In this document: in pieces, positions 35,954-45,959 of the stretch
How the letters are laid out: each line of letters opens with the position of its first letter
Numbering within the stretch: position 1 is the first letter of the stretch
NCBI GenBank assembly: GCA_951804985.1
Contig: OX638133.1
Span: 13,102,501-13,166,500 of the forward strand
Source of the DNA: Dryomyza anilis
Lineage: Eukaryota; Arthropoda; Insecta; Diptera; Dryomyzidae
DNA length: 64,000 nucleotides
Reading direction: 5' to 3'
Notes under the pieces: generated by a model
Told to the model about the DNA's origin: nothing
Seen by the model: only the letters and a program-made list of their open reading frames with translations
The model's database searches: none
Program-made: the position numbers and the translations under genes

Positions 35954-36207
35954 ATGTTACGTACATCTATTGTTTTGTTTCTATTCATTGGTGCTCTGAA
36001 CGAATGTGCATATTCTATGCATCCGCCAGCAACGACGGCTGCATCCATTTTAGGACGTCGCATCTATGAGTCCAGATTTGGTAATACAGCAGAGGCCGAT
36101 TCGAAATTGAGACCAGAACGTTCGTTAATGAACTACAATGTGCGTTGCGCAGATAATGGAGCTGGACCTTGTGCAGGTGCCTTCAATGGCAAGACAATGC
36201 GTGGTAT
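35954..36207 (+). CDS. Small secreted peptide gene, exon 1
   Basis: It opens MLRTSIVLFLFIGALNECAYS, a classic signal peptide (short basic start, hydrophobic core, small residues at the likely cleavage site near 19-22). A mature region follows with an Arg-containing LGRRIYESRFG segment and NVRCADNGAGPCAGAFNGK, a pair of cysteines six residues apart. The start context CAAAATG is good and TATA boxes lie upstream. Two donors are possible: GTG|GTATGT ending at 36203 (phase 1, stronger) or TAT|GTATTT ending at 36207 (phase 2). I prefer the second because only it joins to the cysteine-bearing frame of exon 2. Role unknown; secreted antimicrobial, signalling or cuticle peptides are possible. The gene lies in an antisense intron. 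Confidence 0.65.
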
Positions 36208-36753
36208 GTATTTATGTCAATTTATACATGAAGAGAAAAACAAAAATGTCTATGGTGATTATATTTAAAAGACATTATTCGATAATTTGGTTAATGATTG
36301 TAGGCAATCACAGTATAAATGTTATACAATTATTAAACATTATTTTAATATGACCCTATGTTATAAACACAATCATAATACGTTCCTCAGGCACCATATT
36401 ATGATCCTTTACAATCATAATATGATCTTAGTCTTCAAGCTAACTTCGGCAAAACACAACGATATCTGCCTGCCATACAGGTTCAATTTGACGATCGATA
36501 TCGTTACGAGAACGTGTCCGAAATCGTGAGAATTGTCATTCCTATCACACTGATCTCATAATGATATCGAAACGAATGGAATACTGGGCTTAAATTCACT
36601 TTAATTCAAAAAATATGACCTAGGGAACTATAAACGATAGCAGGTTTTTTTTAACTTCTCACATTGAAATATTGATATAAGTTTTATTTAAATGCTTAAT
36701 CTATTTCAAATATTACTAAATTAAAAAATGTTCAAGTAAAACTTGTAAAGTAT

Positions 36754-37214
36754 CCCCAGACAAAATTTTTGGCAGAGTCAAGGTAGTTTTGAAACATTTT
36801 TTCGACATATTTCAAACAGACAAATGCAGATTTTGTATGAAAAGCTGTCTGTTTTCTGCTCGTTCCCCAAATATTGAGTGAATCTGCCATAAAAATTCCA
36901 CAAAAATGTACAACCTGCTATACACTTTCCAAAATATTATATTTATCTGTGCGTTTTCCGGAAATATTCCAGAAAAATGCCAAAAAAATTGTCTCGTGAT
37001 ACTTCCGCAGACAACATTTTTGGAATGGTCGAGGCAGTTCAAAAACATTTCCTCGACATATTTCAAACATACAATGGAGGAATTTGTATCAAAAGCTGTC
37101 TGTTTTCTGCCCATAATTTGCCATTAAATTGTACAACCTGCTATACACTTTCCAAGATATTTCATTTAGCTGTGCGTAAATATTCCTGAGAAATGCCAGA
37201 AATTTTGTCTCGTG
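36754..37214 (+). mobile_element. CCCCAGACAAAATTTT MITE, copies 4 and 5 in tandem
   Basis: The first unit (36754-37000) runs from CCCCAGACAAAATTTTTG to ATTGTCTCG, and the second (37004-37214) from CCGCAGACAACATTTTTGG to AATTTTGTCTCG. They are head to tail with three bases between them. The second lacks part of the middle. Tandem arrangement of whole MITEs is also seen at 33826-34295. Confidence 0.72.
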
Positions 37215-37384
37215 TTAGAACAATTTGGATTTTAAGTTTTTCAAATAGTTTAATGAATGCTAAGTATATTTTTGATAATAAATCTGGATAGGATCCAACG
37301 ACACCAACTTTTGACAGGAAACAAATTAAGAAGTACAGAATCTAAAAATAAAATAAAATTAATTTAGCATGTTTTGGATTAGGA

Positions 37385-37590
37385 AGCTTGATGTTATATT
37401 TCCCTTTAATAGTGCACAAAAGATAAATATTTTCATATAAACTAAAAAATAATTTAAAAGTACTGAATAGTCTTTTCTGGTATTTAATGGTATTTAACTA
37501 TTAAAATAATAGTTTATCCTATTAAATAATTTTGATAGCAAAAAAAACTATTGCTCCTATCGTATTTTTTTTTCGAGTGTATATATTTGA
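37385..37590. mobile_element. ATTTTCATATAAACT / TAGTATT repeat, copy 1
   Basis: It shares AAATATTTTCATATAAACT, GGTATTTAATGGTATTT, GATTAAAATAATA/TTATCCTATT and a closing TTTTTTTTCGAGTGT-type end with repeats at 51030-51360 and, inverted, 63722-63915. A MITE-like family without coding capacity. Confidence 0.55.
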
Positions 37591-38589
37591 TGTTTCCTAT
37601 GACAGAACTCACAGAGTTGCCTACATTAATTACCACCAAAATGAGCACATAATTTATGCAGTTATTTTTTATTAGTTTTTCTTTTTTTTTTTTGTAATGG
37701 TATTTTACTTGTTTTAGTTTGATTGCAGTAAAAGGCACTTGCCGAGGGTCTAAGTAAGCTGTAGACATACAAATCATTTTGTCTGCTGACCAACGATTGT
37801 AATTAACCAAATTGACATACTGTCATTACTTATTTAAAACTCATTAAAATAATACATACGGAAATGTATCACAGCAGAGGCTATAGCCCAAATTGTAGCC
37901 AAAACAGCAAAACATTATCGTATCTGGGTACTTTTGGAACCATTTGATCTGTAAACGAAGTAACGGACCAGTGTTACTTCGTAGTTTTTCGGTTTTCATT
38001 TGCACTTTGCGCTTAGCTGTCATGCTACAGTTATGGCTACAGCTCATACTCAAGTGACTAAAGTGTTTATATTGCTATCTCTGTAACACACGCACTCAGT
38101 CATTCACTCACTCTAGCTGTCATTCTCTAAGGTCTAAGGGTGCCATCGATAATATGGTTTGTCGCTTTGACAGTTTGTTTGTTATTTTAGGCAATGTATA
38201 TCAAAATTAATGCATTTTTGTAAATCGAATTGTTTGTTTTACGAACTATTCAGCTTTTTGTTCGCCACCGTCATTCATTTTAATGATAGTGTCATTTATT
38301 AGGCTATTTACTGTTAAAGTATATATTGACATTTGACCTGCATTATTCTGTGATTTTATTGCTGTTTGTCGAACTTATGTGTGTGGCATGTGCGCAGAGT
38401 TTTTAATAGTTTTTGATAAGCTACTTATTTTATGTGAAGTCGATATATAAGAATCTTTTTTAAATTGTGGTAAAATCGAAAATTGTGGTTAATATAGTTT
38501 TTGAAAATGATATTACATTTTATCTGTAAACGCAAAACTAGTAAAATATATTTCTATTAAAAATAATATACACTCAAAATAAAACAGTC

Positions 38590-39300
38590 TGTAAGAGTCA
38601 CAAAAGACAAACCCGTAAGGGCGAATTCGAAAAATTGAAAATCTTGTCATGACAAAGGGCGAATCTTTTCGTTTTTTTGACATAACTTGTTATTGGTATA
38701 AGATATAATAAAAATGTAAAGGCATTAATTGTTTGTTTTTAAAGCAGCTATCGATCATCATCCATATTTTAAAATATTTTTTGAATTTTTCTCATTTGCA
38801 AGATGAATAATTGACAAAATATTTTTAAATAATGATGCCAACCGATAGGTGCTTTGAAAACAAATAATTATTTCCTTTACACCACTCTTTTATCTTGCAC
38901 CAATAAAGAATTAATGTAAAAAAACGAAGAAATTGAAAATCTTGTCATGCCAAAAGGGCGAATCATTTCGTATTTTTGCCATTACTTTTTATTGGTGCAA
39001 GATAAAATAGAGATGTAAAAGTATTAATTGTTTGTTTTCAAAGCACCTATCGATTGGCGTCATTATTTAAAAATATTTTGCGAAACATTTTTCATACAAA
39101 TAACAAATGACAAATTAATGTTTGGCATGACAATGACGACGTCACTATCAAAGGGACAAAGGACGAATGTGTAATTTTAGATATTTTACATTTTGGAATG
39201 TAGTTTTTCCTCAAGTATACTGTGCCAAAATCGAATGTGGTTCTGTTAGGTATTTATAGTCACAAAGACAAAACCGAAAGGGCGAATTCGAAAAATTGAA
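38590..39300. repeat. Large imperfect palindrome bounded by direct repeats
   Basis: The string GGGCGAATTCGAAAAATTGA followed by AAATCTTGTCATG occurs at both ends (about 38620 and 39278). Inside, the arm with CCAACCGATAGGTGCTTTGA and TTATCTTGCACCAATAA (38840-38910) is matched in reverse complement by TTATTGGTGCAAGATAA and TCAAAGCACCTATCGATTGG (38992-39060). A third CTTGTCATGCCAAAAGGGCG unit lies in the middle. It could be a foldback transposon or nested inverted copies; a strong hairpin is expected. Confidence 0.6.
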
Positions 39301-39317
39301 AATCTTGTCATGCCAAG

Positions 39318-39545
39318 ATTTGTACGTCAATGCAGCAAATTAATTAGTCGGCGAAGTTTCAGCAATTCTAATTGCTAAAACTGTGCCTGCTAAATTATTT
39401 GCTGCATTGATGTACAAATATTCATATTAGCGAACGAAGAATAGCAAATGTTTTCATTAAATGAGTGAATTTACTTAATTGCTGAATTGATTAATGAATG
39501 CAATTAATATCGGTTGCTATATTTACGTCGATTTTTTTTTTCGGT
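39318..39545. mobile_element. Partial copy of the 62.4-kb palindromic MITE
   Basis: It shares TTTGTACGTCAATGCAxCAA, ATTAATTAGTCGGCG, AGTTTCAGCAATT and the terminal GGTTGCTATATTTACG with 62393-62772, but only the right-hand half is present. It ends in a T run like the other. Confidence 0.7.
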
Positions 39546-39743
39546 AAACTTTACCAGAAAAGTGAACTTTATTATTAAATAAATCCCTTTATTTTAGAGT
39601 AAAACATATAAAAACCATGATTTTCTCGATTTTTGGTACAAATCGAAAAAATTGTTTTCAATTTTTGTAATCTTAGATTGATAATTTCAACATTTTCTAG
39701 TATTCCTTATTAAAAATTGTAAATCAAATATTATGAAAATTAC

Positions 39744-40529
39744 CTCTGAAATAAAGTCATCCGTAAACGAATGCACTAAACGTGCCACTCCTCTATTCTC
39801 AAATCGAGCTGATTCCGTTTCCAAAACTTCTGCAGTGCCCGATATCGTAGTGATGGCTCTCAAACTTTTCAGCACCGGTTTCAGTGCCGCTCTTGTTCTA
39901 GAAGATTTTGCATACAACGAGTCATATGAAGGCAGTTCGGCGGCATTTGTTGTCATCCCTGCAGCCGTGACCAAAGGCGTCGTGGGCCACCATTTATTAA
40001 GGCTTGATATGTGGCCATAGTAAGGATACGAGAAGCGATAATTATTTGTTGCATCGTCGTTATTTTTCTGATAATTTGGAGAAGCAGCTAAGGGTCGAAA
40101 CATATTATTATTGGTTACTGTGGGCAACGCATGTTGTTGACTGCTGCCGGGTGGCAAATTAGAACTGAACATAATATTGGATAAAGGCACAAAGGGTGCC
40201 GCCGTCGACAAATTGGCGGCAGCAGCAATGTCAGCGGCGGTTGCATTGGCATCGGACAACAGCATATTGTCGCAACCAAAATACGATGTTGTTAGCGGTA
40301 CAAATGCGGTTGCTGCCGCCGCGGTTGCCGAAGCAGTTGCTGAGGTCGCCAGACTCGCATAGTCGTAGCTGCTGTGCGACTTTCGCAGGCGTTTGTTAAG
40401 CTTTTCATCGTCGTCCTCGGAGGAACTGTCACTCGGTGAGCGCTCGTACGGCGTCCATAGCATTGACGAGAGCGCCTCCTCAACGTCAGGTGGGCGACGC
40501 TGATGTTGGTGATGGCTGTGTTCGGTCAT
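39744..40529 (-). CDS. Minus-strand gene, coding exon 1
   Basis: The exon encodes residues 1-262 and begins at an ATG with good context (AGCAACATG); an in-frame TAG lies about 28 bases upstream, so no earlier start exists in this frame. The protein opens with a His-rich segment, then RRPPDVEEALSSMLWTPYER, an acidic Ser/Asp patch SPSDSSSEDDDEKL with a basic NKRLRKS next to it (a possible phosphorylation-rich and nuclear signal region), Ala-rich tracts, and a better ordered C-terminal part ending RFENRGVARLVHSFTDDFIS. The frame continues only 18 codons past the donor TCAGAG|GTAATT. Phase 0 matches exon 2. The ordered segments, not the runs, are the best query for homologues. Family not recognised. 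Confidence 0.8.
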
Positions 40530-40668
40530 GTTGCTGATGACTGCGAGGCGACGACGCTACACGTTTAGTTGAACTCTGGCAGAGTGTGGTTGCTGCCGCT
40601 GCGGTTGAAATTACTGTGGTTGAAATTACTGTTGTGGCATTTAATGTACTACCGCTCAAATCGTACAT
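40486..40668 (-). other. Upstream ORF overlapping the start of the minus-strand gene
   Basis: An ATG at 40668 opens a 60-codon frame, rich in Thr, Ser and Ala, that runs past the main ATG at 40529 and ends at 40486 in another frame. If it lies in the 5' leader it would be expected to reduce translation of the main frame. Its context (TGAAATGT) is moderate. Whether it is transcribed is not known. Confidence 0.35.
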
Positions 40669-40789
40669 TTCAGTAGCGGGAACTCGTTGCGAGTGGATTT
40701 TTTCGATATAGTTTTAAAAAGAACTCTTTGATGCATATTTTTTTAAACAATTTTTATTTGTTGCTGAAAAAAAAAATAAAAATCATTTA

Positions 40790-41165
40790 GTGAAATTTTA
40801 ATTTGTAATGAAAAATTGAATTATAGTGAAAAATTGAATTTTGAGTGAAAATTTGAATTTTTAATGAAAAATTGATTTTGTAGTGAAAATTTGAATTTTT
40901 TGTGAAAAATAAAATTTTTGACTAAAAATTCAATTTTAAGTGAAAAATTGAATTTCTAGTGAAAAATTGAATTTTTAGTGAAAAATTGAATTTTTAGTGA
41001 AAAACTGAATTTTTAGTGAAAAATTGAATTTTTAGTGAAAAATGGAATTTTTAGTGAAAAATTGAATTTTTAGTGAAAAATTGAATTTTTAGTGAAAAAT
41101 TGAATTTTTAGTGAAAAATTGAATTTTTAGTGAAAAATTGAATTTTTAGTAAAAATTTAAATTTT
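40790..41165. repeat. 19-bp minisatellite (TGAAAAATTGAATTTTTAG)
   Basis: About 19 units of TGAAAAATTGAATTTTTAG, nearly perfect between 40950 and 41150 and more diverged at the 40.8-kb end. It lies 260-630 bases upstream of the start codon of the minus-strand gene, thus in its promoter or 5' leader region, and also inside the intron of the peptide gene. Length polymorphism is likely. Confidence 0.93.
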
Positions 41166-44100
41166 AATTTTTGTAACAGCCACATTTTAAAACTCTCCAC
41201 CCACTGAGAAAACAGACAGACGTTTTTTGTTTGCAAACTTAAATGCTGCGTGTTAAGCTCAGGTTCAAGCGGCAACTAAATCATCGATAATAATTCATAA
41301 AGTTTTTGGCAAAAACTTGATAAACTTGAAAAGTTTCGAGACACACCAAAGTTTGCGTGAATGTCGTACTCATCGTCGTCGCAGCAAAATTTAATAAATC
41401 GCAAAACCCAAAAGTACTGCGTAAAACGGCGACACTGCAACGGAAGCGGATACCGAATTGCAGTCAAATGGAAAACCATGCAAAATACTTTTACTACCAG
41501 AGTTCGTTGAATTTAGCAAATCACTGGGATGCTGGGATTTTTTTTTGTTTTCGTCGACGTGTAAAATTTTTTATTTAACTTAACAACAATGAAACATTAT
41601 TTTGGGAATGTAGAAAATGAATATAAAACAAATATAAAAAAGAATATAAAACACAGAATATAAAAAAAAATGGTTTACATGTCTGCGGCAGTGCACAAAA
41701 TACATAACTGCAAAAGTTTTGCTTGAAATGTGTGAAAAACATATTTTTGAAGTGCATTGAAAAAATGTTGTTCTATGTCGAGAGCAGTGTGTAATAATTC
41801 GCAGTATGCACTTGAATGTTTTGCACCACAAGCTTGTGGTGCAAACATTTAAAAATAAAGACCTTTAATCTGCTTTGTATTGAATTTTTAAATATCTATT
41901 TTAAGTTCCAGATAATCTTACCAGAACTTACATCCGATTATTTTATATTTATGGCAATAAATTGTGTCCCATTTCTGTGTAACTTTATCTTGATATATCC
42001 CATCTTAAAGTATACCCCCAAAAAATAGATAAACCTCTAAAAAATAAAAGCACGCAATAAAAAACGAAAACATTTCTATCCGCACATTTCAGCGCAATGA
42101 CTCTACTGACCCACATCGCTATGCTTGACAAACTTTTCTATGCCAAGTTTCCTCCGCAACACTAAAATGTCCTTTTTTTCTGCTGCGCAGTTGTTGTCCT
42201 TTCCGTTGCCTTTGTCATCAACGTACTCAGGCTTTGTAGTCCTCGTTGTGGCAACAGCGTTGAAACAACAAACGCCACAACGACCATGAATGACAGTCGC
42301 CCGGAAGCGGATGACACACATATTTGTGGCTTCGCAAATCACAATGCAGTTCAAAAACTGAGAAGGGTTTTTTTCTAGTTCTGGAATCTCATGCGAAGCA
42401 TGCAAATATAATAAAATTTCCCTGTCGGTTTGCCTAAGATAATCTAAAGAATTTCATGCATTTTCTTATGTTGTGGCAGTTCCAAAATTAGGTCATCAAT
42501 CGCAAGTCTGTAGCAGTAATTTTTGTTTTTGGGAATGCTTTTATGCATCGCATTACAGCTGGTTTCTAGTTGACTTTTAGACATACTTGATGCTTTAACA
42601 AATTATTTTTTTAAGTCTGGGAATGTTTTCCAATTCCAATTAGCACTCCATTAGCACACATGATAGTATATGATCTTATATTCATCTTTAATTAATCCGA
42701 ACCATCCTCTATCTGTTCATAAAACCCAATTTGCCATACCTATCACCAGACATACCTATTAGATATTTGCACAAATGTATTTGAAGTTCCCCCTGCACTA
42801 CTGCTATATAAAGTATTGTGTGTATTTTGCAGCGACTACACTTCACTGCAGTATTTGTTTCATTGGTGTCAACTAGTGTCAAGCATAAAACCAAATGACA
42901 CTACTGTCGCTGAACATGCAACGAATACAGTGAGTGCAGTGAGTGTGCGCAATTAGTAACGAGTGAGAAGACGAACATTGAAAACAACACTAAAACTGCC
43001 GCTCGGCGTTCGACTGCAGTAGTGCTGTTGTCGTTATTTATGTGTTTATAAAAAATACAAAAAACATTATTTTTAAAATAGAAAAAAAAATGTTGTATGA
43101 CAAAAAGAACGCATTGTTTGAAAAACAATATATCCCAAAAAAAGGAGTTAAAAAAAAATTAAAAACTGAAACAAAATTTCCATATATAAAAAATAAACTT
43201 AATACAAAAATTATATGATTTTCTTAAACATTTTTAATTTTGCATATTTTAATATTAATGAAAAACCCTTACACAGTGTCTACACCTGCGATAATTCAAA
43301 GACGTACCTATGGCAAAACAAAAAAATCTGCTAGCCATTCGAATGTCTAATCTTGTTAAAATATTGAAATAAATACAAAAAAAATGTTCAATTGTTCAAT
43401 CCATTTTAAAAGTGTTTAAAATTTTAAAAATGAACGATTCACAATGTTATATCATCTATGTCATCTATGGTTAGTATGTGATAATGACTAGCCATTTGTA
43501 GTATCCACGAGTCATCATGCAAGCTTGCCATATGTCAAGTCATGTGGATGGCTGGTATAGACCCCGTGTTATAGTAAGAATGATTAAAAAAATGTAAAAT
43601 GCACCAAGTACTCAGTGTTTTAAGCAATTCATTTCAGTATTTTAATTTTTATTGCACATCATTAGACCTCTTCACTACAAGTACGTCTGGTTTATATTTT
43701 GGTTTGACAGTACTTGTGCTTTGTTGTTGTTAAGCCTAGAGTCGGCGACAGTAAATAATGGGAAATAAAATGAATGTCTTGAAGTGGGTTTCAAATACAT
43801 TTGTGCAGATGTCTAATACCCTTAGCTCTTAATGGGTTAATGAAACTCCAAATTTCCGAATATTGAATAAACACTTTATGAAAAATTACATTGTAATTAT
43901 GAGATATTTTCAAAATACTGCAATACTCAATACGATTTTTTCCTATTACCTAAATCCTAACGAAAATTGCAATTGTAATTTCAAGAACTTTTCACAAAAT
44001 GTATAGAATACAAAATATATAGAAAAAATAATAATAATAATGCTGCTCAAAAATAGTTTTCCAAAAAACTTTAAAATAATATTTTTTCAATACTTTTTTT

Positions 44101-44531
44101 TATTCTAACGAGTACTTATATTCGTAAACGTTTTTCAGATTAGGATCAAAACTAGGAATATTTTTTTAGGCAATATTGAAACAACATTATTTGTTAAGAA
44201 TTTAGTATCTAATGATAAACCAGAAAATGATGTATGGTTATCCAGAGCATTGTACAGAGTTAATATAAAAATTACTAACATTTTCTATATAAGTTATCTG
44301 CTTTTTTTAAATATTCCCTTTGAACATAATTTTGGTACTCATTTATAAAATAAATTTAAAATATGCTTGCAATATGCAAATTTCATTACTTTTATGTTTA
44401 AATAATGTTTATTCTTACTGCATACGCATGTTTTCCCATAAGGTAGACTTTTTGAAACAAAAAATCATGTTTAAACCGCTATTTTTCAGTTATTTATATG
44501 TAATTTAAATGTCTATACATTTTCTGACGGA
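41166..44531. other. No gene supported; two higher-GC unique blocks
   Basis: 41220-41530 and 42100-42400 are less AT-rich and contain short open frames on the plus strand (for example MSYSSSSQQNLINRKTQKY from 41361 and MNDSRPEADDTHICGF from 42289), without splice or family support. They could be upstream regulatory DNA or 5' leader sequence of the minus-strand gene. 42900-44530 is AT-rich and featureless. Confidence 0.35.
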
Positions 44532-44959
44532 CCTAGTAGAAATTTGGCCGATGCGCCATCGGGAAATGTTCGGGTTTTCGTTGGGTAAGTCCTATTGGAG
44601 AAAATATGATCATTGCCTTTGCATGCCCTTATCATGCTTACCATACCGGGGTTTGCATTATCTAAATAGTCAATGTTCCCGATCATAGCTACATTATTTC
44701 TTCCTCATAACGAAATGACATCAGAGAATGATCGAGATTTAATGAGAGAAACCCTATTATGCTCGGGCTCTGACAAGGCAATTGTCGGGTTAATAATAAA
44801 ATGGGGAATTGCCCGATCAGTACATGATCATGGCCTGAGGTCAGTACATGATCAGGACACTGCGTTACAAGGACATTATGGGCCTCGTCATATCCCGATC
44901 ATCTCAAATAATGACATGATCACTTCATGACCATGGCGCTACCAAAATTTCTACTAGGG
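44532..44959 (-). mobile_element. MITE with CCCTAGTAGAAATTT termini, copy 3 (inverted)
   Basis: It starts CCTAGTAGAAATTT and ends AAATTTCTACTAGGG. It is full length and inverted relative to copies 1 and 2, with all the GATCATG-type internal words. The short open frame across it arises from the repeat. It lies in the long intron of the peptide gene. Confidence 0.82.
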
Positions 44960-44974
44960 GAAACCGTGTCGATA

Positions 44975-45210
44975 AGGCATTTTTAAAAATTAGAACCGAT
45001 GAAAAAATGTTTAGTGATTCTGATCGTTATTTTGGACTATGTTCTGCATAATCATAAATAATTTTATTAATTTTCATTAGATATGAAATGCTAAAACATC
45101 ATATGCAAATTGTGTAAAAAAATGAACATTTTTCGAGTTTAGATTCAAATATCTTAAAAACCTATCGGAATATTAGCACTTATGGACATATTATAATTAG
45201 TTAATTAATA
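44975..45210. mobile_element. Fragment of the AATATTTTTCGA element family
   Basis: The words TTTTTCGAGTTTAGATTCAA, ATCTTAAAAACCTATCGGAAT and ATTATAATTAGT match the terminal repeats of the element at 55846-57005. Only one end is seen. From 45211 to 45713 I see AT-rich DNA only. Confidence 0.45.
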
Positions 45211-45713
45211 TTTAATAGTTAATTAGTATTTTATAGTTAATTAGTATTTATTAATCAAATTAGTTTTTATTTATTTAGAAAACAAGTTGTTTAAAATTGT
45301 TTATTTTATTATAAAAATTATTATTATAAAAATTGTAGGACCTAGCAATTTTCTTAAAAACAGTTTGTAATAGGAAAAAAAAACTGAGTAGGCAGTCAAA
45401 ATCAGCACACACCAATTATATCGAATTAATATATGGTATATCCCCCAGAAAATAATGTCTCGTTTTGTAGAGTAGTATTTAGCATCTGAATTTTAAAGAA
45501 CATTTTCTTGAATATTATAAACTTTTTTTTTCTTTATACATACAGCATATATTTCTTAGAATTAAATGTATTATTTTTGTACTTAAAGTATTTTTATTAT
45601 TATAATTTAAAATTTTATATTATGAAGACTTTAATTATTCTAGTATCTATTAAGTGTAACAAGAGCAAATTCAACATTTATTAAATTCATGCAATTTCTT
45701 ATGCTTCATTTAG

Positions 45714-45783
45714 ATATAGAGCCCCAGTTAACAAACAACACCCCAAGGATACAGAGGAAGGATGTCAATGCGCAAATCAGTGA
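45714..45783 (+). CDS. Small secreted peptide gene, exon 2 (last)
   Basis: The acceptor is CTTCATTTAG at 45713. Read from phase 2 it gives YRAPVNKQHPKDTEEGCQCA and two more residues, then TGA: 22 codons with a C-x-C pair that would complete four cysteines with those of exon 1, for a precursor of about 107 residues. Read from phase 1 (donor GTG|GTATGT) it gives a different, cysteine-free tail ending at 45811. I favour the first because of codon pattern and cysteines; an undetected middle exon is also possible. A poly(A) signal lies 160 bases on. The 9.5-kb intron before it contains exon 1 of the minus-strand gene. Confidence 0.5.
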
Positions 45784-45943
45784 AAGCCAGCGCCAGCCAA
45801 CTTTCAAGTAAAATAGCAACAAGCTGTTCGTTCGTTCCAATGGAGGCCCCAGATTAAACATAATTTCCCTGGAGTTATTTTAATACTTGAATAATTGAAT
45901 GAAGGATTTAATGAATGAAATATATTTAAACTTGTATTGACCT

Positions 45944-45949
45944 AATAAA
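45944..45949 (+). terminator. Poly(A) signal of the peptide gene
   Basis: AATAAA lies about 160 bases after the TGA of exon 2, in AT-rich sequence. It is the first clear hexamer downstream of the exon. Such hexamers are frequent by chance in DNA this AT-rich. Confidence 0.4.
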
Positions 45950-45959
45950 TATTATATTA

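Larger units (their letters stand above)
25648..39743 (-). other. Intron 1 of the minus-strand gene (14.1 kb)
   Basis: It is bounded by donor TCAGAG|GTAATT and acceptor TTTTTTTTCGTAG, both phase 0. Beyond the repeats listed separately it carries AT-rich DNA without genes on the minus strand: 25650-26200, 29640-31540, 32830-33820, 35280-35870 and 37600-38570 show nothing I can name. It also contains the first exon of a plus-strand peptide gene, so it hosts part of an antisense gene. Confidence 0.7.

Noticed and set aside
42103..42405. 100-codon minus-strand frame
   Set aside because: The block also opens on the plus strand and has no family features, promoter or splice sites I could support.
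44673..44930. 85-codon plus-strand frame
   Set aside because: It lies entirely inside the inverted copy of the CCCTAGTAG MITE.
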